Shown one piece after another: positions 24,338 through 33,900 of a stretch of 64,000 bases of DNA (within the stretch, counting starts at the first letter, position 1; every line of letters starts with the position of its first letter). The DNA lies in contig JACIWW010000005.1 of NCBI GenBank assembly GCA_014360905.1, forward strand, positions 62,001 through 126,000, written 5' to 3'. A model generated the notes under the pieces. It was given only the letters and a program-made list of their open reading frames with translations. It ran no database searches and was not told where the DNA came from. The position numbers were made by a program, and so were the translations under genes. The stretch is from Chloroflexota bacterium (lineage in GTDB: Bacteria > Chloroflexota > Anaerolineae > UBA2200).

Positions 24338-25126
24338 ATGGAGCTGCAAAAGACCATCCTCGTTGTAGACAACGAACCAGAATTCCTGGAATCCTTGCGC
24401 AGGACCTTGGAGGCCAAGGGGTATCGTGTGGTCACTGCTAGCAGCAAAGCACAAGCCAAGGAAATCGTCAGCCATGGACAATTCGATGCCTTGATCCTTG
24501 GTACGCTCACACCACGGGGAGATGCTTTCGCCTTCCACCAGTGGCTCAAGCAAAACCCAACCACCAAGGAGTTGCCTTTCCTGGTCATTGACGCCCGGCC
24601 TGAAAGGAGGCTCCTCGAGGGCTGGAGGAGAGATGAAGGAATGCAGCTAGAGGCGGATGATTATGTAGCCAAGCCCATTGAGCCTGCCATGCTGGTGCCG
24701 CGCATCCAACGGTTGCTCGAGCGGGCACCGGAGAGGATCAAGGTCTTGGTGGTGGATGACCACACCGTGGTCAGGGAAGGCATTCGTGCCGTGCTGATGC
24801 TACAACGGGATATGGAAGTGGTTGGCGAAGCAGTGGATGGACGCGATGCCGTGCAAAAAGCCCTGGAACTCCTTCCGGACGTGATCGTTATGGATATCGT
24901 CATGCCGACCATGGGCGGACTGGAAGCCGCGAAGGAGATCTGCCGCGCGTACCCCAAGGCCAAGGTTTTGATCCTGACTCAGTATGATGACAAGGAAAAC
25001 CTACTCGCTGCCGCACAAGCCGGGGCCTATGGCTTCATCCCCAAGCGAGCCGCCAGTTCCAAACTCGTGGCAGGGATCAGAACCGTATACCAAGGCCAGT
25101 ACTTCGAGCCCATTATCGCCGCATGA
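24338..25126 (+). CDS. Tandem receiver-domain protein without DNA-binding domain
   Basis: A 262-aa protein with two receiver domains. In the first (about 5-125) the position of the phosphoacceptor Asp reads DALILGTLTP, with Gly in place of Asp, so it cannot be phosphorylated there. The second (about 135-258) is an intact NarL-type receiver: VVDDHTVVREGI, VIVMDIVMP, LTQYDD, FIPKRAASSK. It is very close to the receiver at 19788-20200, but the LuxR HTH is missing and the protein ends at FEPIIAA. ATG 24338 lies 8 bases after AAGGAGG. It follows metF by 48 bases. It may act as a phosphate sink or competitor for the upstream kinase. Confidence 0.85.
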   Translation: MELQKTILVVDNEPEFLESLRRTLEAKGYRVVTASSKAQAKEIVSHGQFDALILGTLTPRGDAFAFHQWLKQNPTTKELPFLVIDARPERRLLEGWRRDEGMQLEADDYVAKPIEPAMLVPRIQRLLERAPERIKVLVVDDHTVVREGIRAVLMLQRDMEVVGEAVDGRDAVQKALELLPDVIVMDIVMPTMGGLEAAKEICRAYPKAKVLILTQYDDKENLLAAAQAGAYGFIPKRAASSKLVAGIRTVYQGQYFEPIIAA

Positions 25127-25205
25127 TGACGCCCAAGCCCTCGCGCTTGTAGTGAGCACGTCACCACGGATAGGTTTGTAGTGAGCGCTTGCAGCGCCTG
25201 AAACG

Positions 25206-25259
25206 CACTGCACGTGTACATTAATGTGTGCTTCCTAGGTGTGCTCGTGCAGTGTTTTT
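25206..25259 (+). terminator. Terminator of the metV-metF operon
   Basis: A perfect 9-bp stem CACTGCACG/CGTGCAGTG with a 31-base loop, followed by five T. Confidence 0.65.
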
Positions 25260-25335
25260 GTTTCTAGCAAGTGTCTTGGCGCTTGGATGCCTCTCATGTC
25301 CAGGATTCACTGTGACAATCTGTGCTAGTCGCCTT

Positions 25336-25365
25336 TTGGCCAAATGCGCATTCCATAGGTATAAT
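25336..25365 (+). promoter_or_regulatory. Promoter of the adenosine-specific kinase gene
   Basis: TTGGCC and a consensus TATAAT with an 18-base spacer, 39 bases before the ATG. Confidence 0.5.
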
Positions 25366-25403
25366 GAAATATCTTCCAATCCATCTCAGTCTGGAGGAGC
25401 GCT

Positions 25404-25892
25404 ATGGAAATCAAAATTGTCAAGATCGAAAAACCCGATGACGTCAACTTCATCCTAGGTCAGTCGCACTTTATCAAGACCGTCGAAGATCTGTACGAAG
25501 CTCTGGTCAGCGCCGTACCAGGTATCAAGTTCGGGCTGGCCTTCTGTGAGTCATCCGGTGCTTGTCTGGTGCGCTGGATTGGCACCGATGACGAGATGAC
25601 CGAATTAGCAAAGAATAACGCCTACGCTCTTTCTGCTGGCCATGCGTTCATCATCTTCCTTAAGAACGCCTATCCCATCAATGTGCTCAATGCAATCAAA
25701 ATGGTGCCCGAGGTATGCCGCATTTACTGCGCCACCGCCAACCCGGTGGAGGTGGTCATCGCCGAGACCGAGACCGGCCGTGGCATCCTCGGTGTGATAG
25801 ATGGACTGAAATCCAAGGGCATTGAGGACGAGGAAGGCATCGCCTGGCGCACCAGTTTCCTGCGCAAGATTGGATACAAACTGGGGCAGTAA
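25404..25892 (+). CDS. Adenosine-specific kinase family protein (PF04008)
   Basis: A 162-aa protein of the small 'adenosine specific kinase' family, found mainly in archaea and thermophilic bacteria. Recognisable segments are FILGQSHFIKTVEDLYEAL, KFGLAFCESSGACLVR, AGHAFIIFLKNAYPINVLNA and ETETGRGILGVIDG. The family was named from structural and binding data; its physiological reaction is not firmly settled. GGAGGAGC lies just upstream of the ATG and the gene has its own promoter, so it is monocistronic. Confidence 0.88.
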   Translation: MEIKIVKIEKPDDVNFILGQSHFIKTVEDLYEALVSAVPGIKFGLAFCESSGACLVRWIGTDDEMTELAKNNAYALSAGHAFIIFLKNAYPINVLNAIKMVPEVCRIYCATANPVEVVIAETETGRGILGVIDGLKSKGIEDEEGIAWRTSFLRKIGYKLGQ

Positions 25893-25976
25893 TGCCTAGC
25901 CACTGGTGAGGCAATACAAACAAGCCCATTCCGGTGCTTGTCTTGCCTGGGTATTCTGTGTCTTCTGCGCCTAACG

Positions 25977-26279
25977 TTAGGATACCTTTGCAAGCACTGC
26001 CTGATAGAGTTCTGCCAGATCTACCAGTTCCACATAGCCCTTAGCTTCGCCAAGCACATCCCGCGCTGCCTCATGATCAGACTTGGGCACGATCAGCAGC
26101 ACAGGGATGTCATGGGTCATGCAAGAGAATAGGAGATCCTTAGGCTTCATCACCCTTTCCGGCACGGGCAAGAGTTTGTGGAGATACCCGATGACCACGG
26201 CAATGTGATCAGCAGGGACTAAATGGTTAATGTACTTTACCATGGCCGTCGAATCCGTTGCTAATAGGCACAGTGCCAA
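25977..26279 (-). CDS. Conserved-looking hypothetical protein, 100 aa
   Basis: I do not recognise this protein. The sequence alternates plausible beta strands and helices (HIAVVIGYLHKLL, DIPVLLIVPKSDHEAARDVLG, YVELVDLAELYQAVL), as in a small Rossmann-like or toprim-like unit. The only start covering the whole fold is TTG 26279; ATG 26243 would give 88 aa. Neither has a strong ribosome site. It lies alone between convergent and co-directional genes. It could be real or a remnant. Confidence 0.4.
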   Translation of the reverse strand: MALCLLATDSTAMVKYINHLVPADHIAVVIGYLHKLLPVPERVMKPKDLLFSCMTHDIPVLLIVPKSDHEAARDVLGEAKGYVELVDLAELYQAVLAKVS

Positions 26280-26423
26280 TGCCTCTAACTGCTAGCTAGG
26301 CAAGTACTAAGGGATCTGTGCCTTCCAGATAACCTACGTTTGCTATTTGCGTCTCCTATCCCATAGAATTCTGTATCAGGATTATAGTGGGAATCGGCTG
26401 CCTCTCAAAGAGCGCAACACTGC

Positions 26424-27227
26424 TCAGAACCACTTCTCCTGCAGCGTCAAGAGGAAGCCCTCTTTCTTCATATGCGCCAATTCATCGGCGATGCGTTTCC
26501 ACAGGTAGCCGCTGTCCGGTCGCATGGCGATGACATACTGCTCATCGCTCAAGAATTTTTTCAAGTACCGTATACCCCCGGGGTCATGGACAAAGCAATA
26601 GGCAGAGACGCTGTCCACAATCGCTGCATTCACTTCTCCCGCGCGCAACGCTTGTAATGCTTCCCACGAGGACGCGAAGGGCACGATCTGCAAGGGTATG
26701 CATGCCTGCTCTTGGATGCGTCGCGCTTCGAGATGGCCTGCACTCCCCAAGGACACGCCCACGCGCTTGTCTCCAAGGCTGTTTACACTCGCGATGCGCC
26801 GTTCTCCTTCTCTTACCGCCAGCAAAAGACCCGCATTGAAATAGGAAGGCGAGTAGAGCACATCCTCTGTCAGCGTTTCATCATAGGGCAAGGCGGAAAC
26901 CAACAGGTCGCATTTGCCGGTCAGAAGCGCATCGTAGAGGCCGTCGAAGTGGATATTGATAAACTCGGCGCGCACCCCCCAGCGCCGTGCCAGCTCCTCC
27001 ACCAAATCCACATCGTAGCCGTAGAAACGCCCGAACTCATCCTGCACCTCAAAAGGCGGGTAGGTAGCGTCCATGCCCACGCGCACCACGCCACTTTTTT
27101 GAATTTGCTCCCAGGTGGGGTCGGTACCCCCGCCAAACCAGGTGCGAATCTCGAGAAAAGCCAGCGCCCAGCAGCCCAAAGCCAGGACAAGCCATAGCCA
27201 CCGCGACCAAGTGCCCTGTACCCTCAT
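26424..27227 (-). CDS. Amino-acid-type extracellular solute-binding protein (SBP_bac_3)
   Basis: A 267-aa periplasmic-type binding protein held by an N-terminal hydrophobic segment (about residues 9-26). The mature part has the family pattern GVVRVGMDATYPPFEV, YGYDVDLVEELARRWG, FDGLYDALLTGKCDLLVSAL and GVSLGSAGHLEA. It resembles the binding proteins of polar amino-acid ABC importers. No permease or ATPase gene is adjacent, so it is an orphan here: it may serve a distant transporter or a signalling role. GGGGGAGAGG lies just before ATG 27227. Confidence 0.9.
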   Translation of the reverse strand: MRVQGTWSRWLWLVLALGCWALAFLEIRTWFGGGTDPTWEQIQKSGVVRVGMDATYPPFEVQDEFGRFYGYDVDLVEELARRWGVRAEFINIHFDGLYDALLTGKCDLLVSALPYDETLTEDVLYSPSYFNAGLLLAVREGERRIASVNSLGDKRVGVSLGSAGHLEARRIQEQACIPLQIVPFASSWEALQALRAGEVNAAIVDSVSAYCFVHDPGGIRYLKKFLSDEQYVIAMRPDSGYLWKRIADELAHMKKEGFLLTLQEKWF

Positions 27228-27430
27228 TCCTCTCCCCCGCTCAGCCCATCATTGTCCACCTGCCCTCTCCCACTGCATGCATCTTGCCCTTCATGCTTTC
27301 GCTTAGTAATACGTCAAGCGCCACGATCAACTGACCGTTCGTCGCCCTGTTGCTCGTGTCTTACCCCCTTTATGCTTTGCGCGGACCACAGTCCGCGCTA
27401 TCGCTACGGCATATTGCTGCTTCTTGCTAT

Positions 27431-28582
27431 TCATTCTATGCCCGGGAGTCCTGTCCGTGCATAATTCTGCACCTCGCTATAGATAAGCTTGGGCGTGAAC
27501 CCAGGGGTAACGAAGGTGAAACCATCCTGAAAGTTGCGCGCCGGCCGCGGATAGCGAAAAGCCCACATCGCGACCATCTGGCACCAGGGCCATTCCTCCT
27601 GCGCCTTCTCGTAAGCGCGTAGGGTGTATGCGATGCGCAACCCTGGCGGCACCGCCTTTGCCCAGCGCGGATGGTCATTCCAACCCGCCTCCGTGATGAA
27701 ACAAGGCAAATCGCCATCGCCGTTGCGCGCCATGACCTCGTGGATCAGCTCCGCGCGAGCAAAGTTGATTACGTTGGGAGCGGCTGGGTCTTCCGGGGGC
27801 AAAGTCCAACCATAAGCATGGACGGCTACTCCATCGAAGTAGCCCCGCGCTCCAGCATCGTACATGCGCTGCAGGAACTCCAAATCGTCCATGCCCCACT
27901 CACTGCCCGGCGGAGCCAGCGTCGGTGCCAAGCCAGCCGCCAGCACCATCACATTTGGATCCGCCTCCTTAGCCCGTCTGTAGGCTGCCTGCAACAAACG
28001 CGTATAGGCAGCGGGATCCGGCTGGCGATAGCCCCACTCAAAACTCAGGTTAGGTTCATTCCAGATAATGATGTAGCGGATGCGTCCGGAGAAATGCCCT
28101 ACAAAGGCATAGATGAAATCGGCATAATCGGCGAAATGCTCTTCGAGCAGATAACGCGGGGTAGTCTGTTCTGGACGCGCCCAGTCCGGTACAAAGTCAA
28201 TGCGTGCCAGCACCGCCAGGCCCTGCGCCAGGGCGTGATTCACCACCAGGTCGGGGTGTGACCAATCGTAGCGTCCTTTCTCCCGTTCGTAGTAACCCCA
28301 GGGGAAATACTCCACGATCCAAGGGGCACCCATCTCGCGCACCATCTCCAGCGTGCGCTTGATCTTCCACTCCTCGACTTCGTCGGTCAGGCGCGTGTGG
28401 ACACCCATCTTGGGATTGACCGTCTCTACCCTCTGCGGTGGCCCGATGCGCACCACCGGCTGGGGCACCCGTCCCGCCAGCCAGAGCAGAGGCAATATCA
28501 GGAGCGTGCGCACAAAGAGGGGATGTTGCGCGATCTTGCGCAGATACAGCCAGGCGTTACGGAAGAAAGAGAGACGATGCAT
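27431..28582 (-). CDS. Membrane-anchored glycoside hydrolase (clan GH-A, GH39/GH5-like)
   Basis: A 383-aa protein with an N-terminal hydrophobic anchor (about 22-40) and a TIM-barrel hydrolase domain facing outward. The acid/base Glu lies in IIWNEPNLSFEW and the nucleophile Glu in CFITEAGWNDHP, the two strand ends typical of clan GH-A. FPWGYYEREKGRYDW and DGVAVHAYGW support a GH39- or GH5-type fold. The substrate is unknown. No Shine-Dalgarno is visible, and the ATG lies six bases after a TACAAT -10 element, so the mRNA may be leaderless. Confidence 0.82.
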   Translation of the reverse strand: MHRLSFFRNAWLYLRKIAQHPLFVRTLLILPLLWLAGRVPQPVVRIGPPQRVETVNPKMGVHTRLTDEVEEWKIKRTLEMVREMGAPWIVEYFPWGYYEREKGRYDWSHPDLVVNHALAQGLAVLARIDFVPDWARPEQTTPRYLLEEHFADYADFIYAFVGHFSGRIRYIIIWNEPNLSFEWGYRQPDPAAYTRLLQAAYRRAKEADPNVMVLAAGLAPTLAPPGSEWGMDDLEFLQRMYDAGARGYFDGVAVHAYGWTLPPEDPAAPNVINFARAELIHEVMARNGDGDLPCFITEAGWNDHPRWAKAVPPGLRIAYTLRAYEKAQEEWPWCQMVAMWAFRYPRPARNFQDGFTFVTPGFTPKLIYSEVQNYARTGLPGIE

Positions 28583-28588
28583 GGCACT

Positions 28589-28617
28589 ATTGTAGCGTCA
28601 ATGCGCGGAACCGGCAA
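28589..28617 (-). promoter_or_regulatory. Promoter of the glycoside hydrolase gene, possibly leaderless
   Basis: On the minus strand TTGCCG and TACAAT are spaced 17 bases. The -10 ends six bases before ATG 28582, placing the transcript start at or next to the start codon. Confidence 0.5.
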
Positions 28618-28638
28618 TACTACATCTAGTCCAATCAT

Positions 28639-28666
28639 CCCCCCTAGCCCTCCTTACTAAGGGGGG
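28639..28666. repeat. C6/G6 hairpin repeat unit
   Basis: CCCCCCTA (28639-28646) and TAAGGGGGG (28658-28666) pair as an imperfect hairpin, followed by more G-rich sequence. Similar units are scattered in many bacterial intergenic regions. Just after it, ATCCCG-GCAAG-CGGGAT forms a second small hairpin followed by TCTTTT. Confidence 0.5.
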
Positions 28667-28764
28667 AAGGGGGAATCAGTCCCATCCCGGCAAGCGGGAT
28701 TCTTTTATTTCCACTTTTGTCAAAACAAAGTATGGGGCTATTTGGCAAATTGCCTCCCTTATAT

Positions 28765-28794
28765 TTGCCCACCCCTTTGCACCTATGCTATACT
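28765..28794 (+). promoter_or_regulatory. Promoter of the ADP-ribosylglycohydrolase gene
   Basis: TTGCCC and TATACT with an 18-base spacer, 18 bases before ATG 28812. Confidence 0.5.
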
Positions 28795-28811
28795 ATGCTG
28801 CAGGAACGATT

Positions 28812-29825
28812 ATGGACACTATGACGCGCAATCGCATCCGTGGTTGTGCCATAGGCGCTGCGGTCGGTGACGCGCTGGGCATGCCGCTGGAGGGTAGCTG
28901 GCGCCAGCCCGTTGATCGCCTGGTGCGTGACATGCGCGCCGGGCGCCTGCCGGCTGGCACGATTACTGATGATACAGAGATAGCTTTGGCACTGGCGGAG
29001 AGCCTGCTTACCCGCCGTCCCTTGGACCCTGTAGACCTCGCGCAGCGCTTTGCTGCTTGGTTTCGCGCTGGGCCGGACGACATCGGCAATCAGACCTATG
29101 CCGTGCTAGCGCGCATCGCTGCGGGAGAATCCTGGGAAGAAGCAGTAGAAGCAGTGCAGCGGCGCTGGCCTGAATCAGCCGGCAATGGTTCCGTGATGCG
29201 CTGCTGGCCAGTGGCTTTGGCGCATTGGAATGACACTGCCGCTGTCAGCCAGCCAGAGCATGGCTTGGAAGCGCTGCTCGCAGACAGCCGTCTGCAGAGC
29301 CAGGTCACCCATCCACATCCCGACTGCGTGGCAAGCAGCGCCTTTGTCAACGCCGCCATTTACTATCTATTGCACGGCATGGCGCCATCCGACGCCATCG
29401 CTCAAGCCCTGGAGACAGTAGAGATGCCAGAGCCGCTACGGGCAGTCATCGTGGCTGCTCCGAGCCGAAAGCGCGAGGAGCTCGCCAACAGCGGGTGGGT
29501 GCGCCATACGCTGGAGAGCGCGGTGTGGGGCTTGCTCAACACGGATACCTTTGAGGAAGCGCTGGTGCAGGTGGTGAACCTGGGCGGTGATGCCGATTCG
29601 GCTGGCTCGGTGGTGGGAGCATTGGCTGGTGCTGCATACGGTCTGGATGCCATCCCTCTGCGCTGGCAGCAAGCCCTGCGCGCGGAATGGCCCCTGCGCA
29701 GCGGACGCATCTGGCAAGTAGATGACTTTATTGCCTTGGCCGATGCCTTGGCCAAAGAGGCCGGCAGTGCCAATTGCCAGCTCAGGGATAACAGTATCCC
29801 AAGTACCCGCTTGTTGCATCCATAA
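28812..29825 (+). CDS. ADP-ribosylglycohydrolase family protein (DraG-like)
   Basis: A 337-aa enzyme of the family that removes ADP-ribose from proteins or small molecules. The dinuclear metal site is recognisable: AAVGDALGMPLEG and TITDDTEIALALAES at the N-terminus, NGSVMRCWPVA in the middle, and the C-terminal GGDADSAGSVVGALAGA. All acidic ligand motifs are present. ATG 28812 has AGGAA five bases upstream; an upstream in-frame TTG lies within the -10 region and is rejected. No ADP-ribosyltransferase gene is in the window, so the target is unknown. Confidence 0.9.
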   Translation: MDTMTRNRIRGCAIGAAVGDALGMPLEGSWRQPVDRLVRDMRAGRLPAGTITDDTEIALALAESLLTRRPLDPVDLAQRFAAWFRAGPDDIGNQTYAVLARIAAGESWEEAVEAVQRRWPESAGNGSVMRCWPVALAHWNDTAAVSQPEHGLEALLADSRLQSQVTHPHPDCVASSAFVNAAIYYLLHGMAPSDAIAQALETVEMPEPLRAVIVAAPSRKREELANSGWVRHTLESAVWGLLNTDTFEEALVQVVNLGGDADSAGSVVGALAGAAYGLDAIPLRWQQALRAEWPLRSGRIWQVDDFIALADALAKEAGSANCQLRDNSIPSTRLLHP

Positions 29826-29840
29826 CTTACAGTATATGAC

Positions 29841-30230
29841 ATGAAGAAACAATCGTACGAGTTCTTTGGCTTGCTTTCCTTGGCATTAGTGACTCTAAGC
29901 TATATCGCTCTTGCTCGCTACACGGCTTGGAGTTCTTATCATATCTGGGTTACTGCCTGCAGTGTAGCAACCTTTGCCATCTATGGCTTGGACAAGGGCA
30001 TCTCGAAGGTCAACGACCATCGTCCCCAAGGGAAGAGCCTGAGCCGCGCGCCGGAGAGTCTGCTGCATCTCCTCGCTTTGCTGGGTGGTTTCCCAGGAGG
30101 TTGGCTGGGCATGATCTTCTTCAGCCACAAAACTAACTTCCGCAAGCACCCCAGCATATGGTTCTTCCTATCCCTGGGAGCCGCCATTCACATCATGCTG
30201 AATAAATATCACTTCTTTGCCGCCAAGTGA
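29841..30230 (+). CDS. DUF1294 membrane protein
   Basis: A 129-aa protein with about four hydrophobic segments. The DUF1294 pattern is clear: FAIYGLDKGIS near the middle, SRAPESLLHLLALLGGFPGG, and the SHKTNFRKHPSIWFF region. Function of the family is unknown; some members are fused to cold-shock domains, which this one lacks. No ribosome site is visible before ATG 29841. It follows the ADP-ribosylglycohydrolase by 15 bases and is probably co-transcribed with it. Confidence 0.85.
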   Translation: MKKQSYEFFGLLSLALVTLSYIALARYTAWSSYHIWVTACSVATFAIYGLDKGISKVNDHRPQGKSLSRAPESLLHLLALLGGFPGGWLGMIFFSHKTNFRKHPSIWFFLSLGAAIHIMLNKYHFFAAK

Positions 30231-30292
30231 GGACAGAATCCACATACATCCCTTGTTGGCCAAAGATTTCACAACAGACTGGTTCATCGCAA

Positions 30293-31042
30293 ATGATTAA
30301 AGCATTCATCTTCGACCTCGATGGCACACTGGTACAAACTGAACCGATGAAAAACAGGGCTTACATACAGGCTGCGCATGAGTTATCTCCCAATAGCCTG
30401 AATGAAGCAGAATTGTGGCAGGCTTGCACGGAATTGATCGGCGTCCCAGCACCGGAGACAGCGATGGCACTGGTGCAACGCTTCGGTCTGGAGGAAGCGG
30501 CGCGGGCGCGCATGGCGGAGTTCGGGGTTGCTTCTCCGTGGCAGGCCTATTCGCGGTTGCAGTTGCGCTATTATAATCGGTTGTTGGATGACGTGGCGGC
30601 GTTGCGCCGCGCACAATTGCCGCACAATGTTGCGCTGCTGCACGAGGTGCGCCGGGATGGGTACAAGACGGCTCTGGCCACCATGTCCTACCGTCATGAG
30701 ACACTCCGCGTGCTACAGGCACTGGATTTGGCAGAGGCATTCGATGCCATCGTAACGCAGGATGAGGTGAAGGAAGGCAAGCCCGATCCGGAAATCTACC
30801 GGCGCGTTGCCCAGGCTCTGGGTATTGCCCCAGCAGCCTGTCTGGTCATCGAGGATTCCTTGTCGGGAGTGCAAGCGGCACTGGCCGCGGGGATGTGGTG
30901 CATTGCTGTGCCTACTTCTCTGACAAGCCAGGCGCTTCACGACGCGCACGTGCTGGATGAGCGCTGGATTGTAGATGAGCCGACTGCGCTCAGGGCAGTT
31001 GTGCAGCAAATAATTGCGGAGGGGAAGAAAACATGGAACTAG
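30293..31042 (+). CDS. HAD-superfamily phosphatase (beta-phosphoglucomutase-like)
   Basis: A 249-aa haloacid-dehalogenase-fold enzyme. Motif I is FIFDLDGTLVQTE (nucleophile Asp), motif II the Ser/Thr in ALATMSY, motif III/IV the KEGKPDPEIY and VIEDSLSGVQAALAAG blocks. The cap insertion is of the C1 helical type seen in beta-phosphoglucomutases and sugar phosphatases. ATG 30293 gives a canonical start; nothing upstream is conserved. The end overlaps the 6-phosphogluconate dehydrogenase gene by 10 bases, so the substrate may be a sugar phosphate. Confidence 0.88.
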   Translation: MIKAFIFDLDGTLVQTEPMKNRAYIQAAHELSPNSLNEAELWQACTELIGVPAPETAMALVQRFGLEEAARARMAEFGVASPWQAYSRLQLRYYNRLLDDVAALRRAQLPHNVALLHEVRRDGYKTALATMSYRHETLRVLQALDLAEAFDAIVTQDEVKEGKPDPEIYRRVAQALGIAPAACLVIEDSLSGVQAALAAGMWCIAVPTSLTSQALHDAHVLDERWIVDEPTALRAVVQQIIAEGKKTWN

Positions 31043-31941
31043 GCATGATCGGGTTGGGCAGGATGGGCGGGAACATGGCGCGGCGTCTGCTACGTGCTGG
31101 GCACCGCGTGGTGGGCTATGACAGCGACCCACAAAAGGTACAGGACCTAGTCCAGGAGGGCGTGAAGGGGGCTCGCTCCCTCGCTGATGTAGTGGACAAG
31201 CTGCGTCCGCCCCGTATCGTGTGGTGCATGTTGCCGGCCGGCGAAGCCACAGAGAGCGCGATCGAAGCACTCATCCCGCTGCTGGACAAGGGCGATGTAA
31301 TCATTGATGGCGGGAATGCAAACTACAAAGACACCCTCCGCCGCAGCGCTCATGTGCGCGAACATGGCTTGCATTTCGTGGATGTAGGAACTAGCGGCGG
31401 CATTTGGGGGCTGACCGAAGGCTACTGCCTGATGATTGGTGGCGAGGAGATCATTGTGCAGCAACTCGTCCCCATCTTCCAAGCCTTGGCCCCTGCTCCC
31501 GACAAGGGCTGGGGGCATGTGGGGCCAAATGGGGCTGGGCATTTCGTGAAGATGGTGCACAATGGCATCGAGTATGGCTTGATGCAGTCCTACGCAGAGG
31601 GATTTGAGATCCTCCATAGCAAGAAAGAGTTCCCTCTTGATTTGCATCAAATCGCCCAAATCTGGCGCTATGGCAGCGTGATCCGCTCTTGGCTGCTCGA
31701 CCTCACCGCTGCTGCTCTACAGGAAGACCAAAGCCTGAGTGGCGTTAAAGGCTGGGTGGCAGATTCGGGCGAGGGACGTTGGACGGTCGCCGAGGCCATT
31801 GACCTGGATGTGCCTGCCCCAATTCTGACCCTGTCATTGTTGATGCGCCTGGCCAGCCGGCAGGAGGAAAGCTACGCTGCCAAGTTATTGGCTGTGATGC
31901 GGAAATGGTTCGGCGGGCATGAGGTGAGACGTGAAGCGTAA
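31033..31941 (+). CDS. gnd: 6-phosphogluconate dehydrogenase, short (GndA/YqeC-like) form
   Basis: A 302-aa decarboxylating dehydrogenase of the pentose phosphate route. NAD(P) binding is by LGMIGLGRMGGNMARRLL; the substrate/catalytic motifs are DGGNANYKDT, DVGTSGGIWGL, and KMVHNGIEYGLMQSYAEG with the catalytic Lys and Asn. The 300-aa length is that of the NAD-preferring bacterial type, shorter than the 470-aa E. coli enzyme. GGAGGGG lies 8 bases before the ATG, inside the end of the HAD gene. A glucose-6-phosphate dehydrogenase gene is not adjacent. Confidence 0.92.
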   Translation: MELGMIGLGRMGGNMARRLLRAGHRVVGYDSDPQKVQDLVQEGVKGARSLADVVDKLRPPRIVWCMLPAGEATESAIEALIPLLDKGDVIIDGGNANYKDTLRRSAHVREHGLHFVDVGTSGGIWGLTEGYCLMIGGEEIIVQQLVPIFQALAPAPDKGWGHVGPNGAGHFVKMVHNGIEYGLMQSYAEGFEILHSKKEFPLDLHQIAQIWRYGSVIRSWLLDLTAAALQEDQSLSGVKGWVADSGEGRWTVAEAIDLDVPAPILTLSLLMRLASRQEESYAAKLLAVMRKWFGGHEVRREA

Positions 31942-31949
31942 TGCGTGAT

Positions 31950-31978
31950 AAGTGAGGAGTGATAGGTGAGGAGTGATG
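31950..31978. repeat. Short direct repeats TGAGGAGTGAT
   Basis: TGAGGAGTGAT occurs twice in tandem with a 3-base gap just after gnd. A similar sequence in opposite orientation lies at about 711-740 (ACTCACCACTCATTACTC), so this looks like a dispersed intergenic repeat of the genome. Confidence 0.4.
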
Positions 31979-31995
31979 CGAACGGCCTGCTCAAT

Positions 31996-33507
<1,512 letters not shown>

Positions 33508-33861
33508 ATGTTTACGCCTTGGCATCTTGTGATATGGACGCCTGAAGAAACCGTGCTAGACGCTTTTGGTGTATATTGGATACAAGTGCGCCTAGCTGAC
33601 GGGGGCGAGATCGGCATCTGGCCAGGTCATGCTCCTTTGCTAGCGGAGACCTTGACGGCACCAGTTCGGTATGCCGATAATACTGGGGAACACGCCGTGT
33701 CCATTCGCGCTGGAATATTGCACATTGCACCTGGGCAGGTGTCTATCTACACCACAGGGCTGGCAAATGCTGTAACTGTTCCATCGGAGCCTGGCGAAGA
33801 GAAGCAACGAGGGAGGCTGGTGGAAACCTTGCTCCACAGCCCGCAGAGTAGCCAACGATAG
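33508..33861 (+). CDS. atpC: ATP synthase subunit epsilon (N-ATPase)
   Basis: A 117-aa central-stalk subunit beginning one base after the atpD stop. The N-terminal beta-sandwich pattern is present: LADGGEIGIWPGHAPLLAE and AVSIRAGILHIAPGQVSI. The C-terminal helical hairpin is very short compared with the 130-140 aa of ordinary epsilon subunits, so the ATP-dependent self-inhibition of E. coli-type epsilon may be weak or absent. That is inference from length. Confidence 0.9.
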   Translation: MFTPWHLVIWTPEETVLDAFGVYWIQVRLADGGEIGIWPGHAPLLAETLTAPVRYADNTGEHAVSIRAGILHIAPGQVSIYTTGLANAVTVPSEPGEEKQRGRLVETLLHSPQSSQR

Positions 33862-33900
33862 CGATGCTCAGCATCGCCTATATAATATGGGGTTACCAAC

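Noticed and set aside
27228-27430. Short open frames between the solute-binding protein and glycosidase genes
   Set aside because: No ribosome sites or domains; ordinary intergenic sequence.
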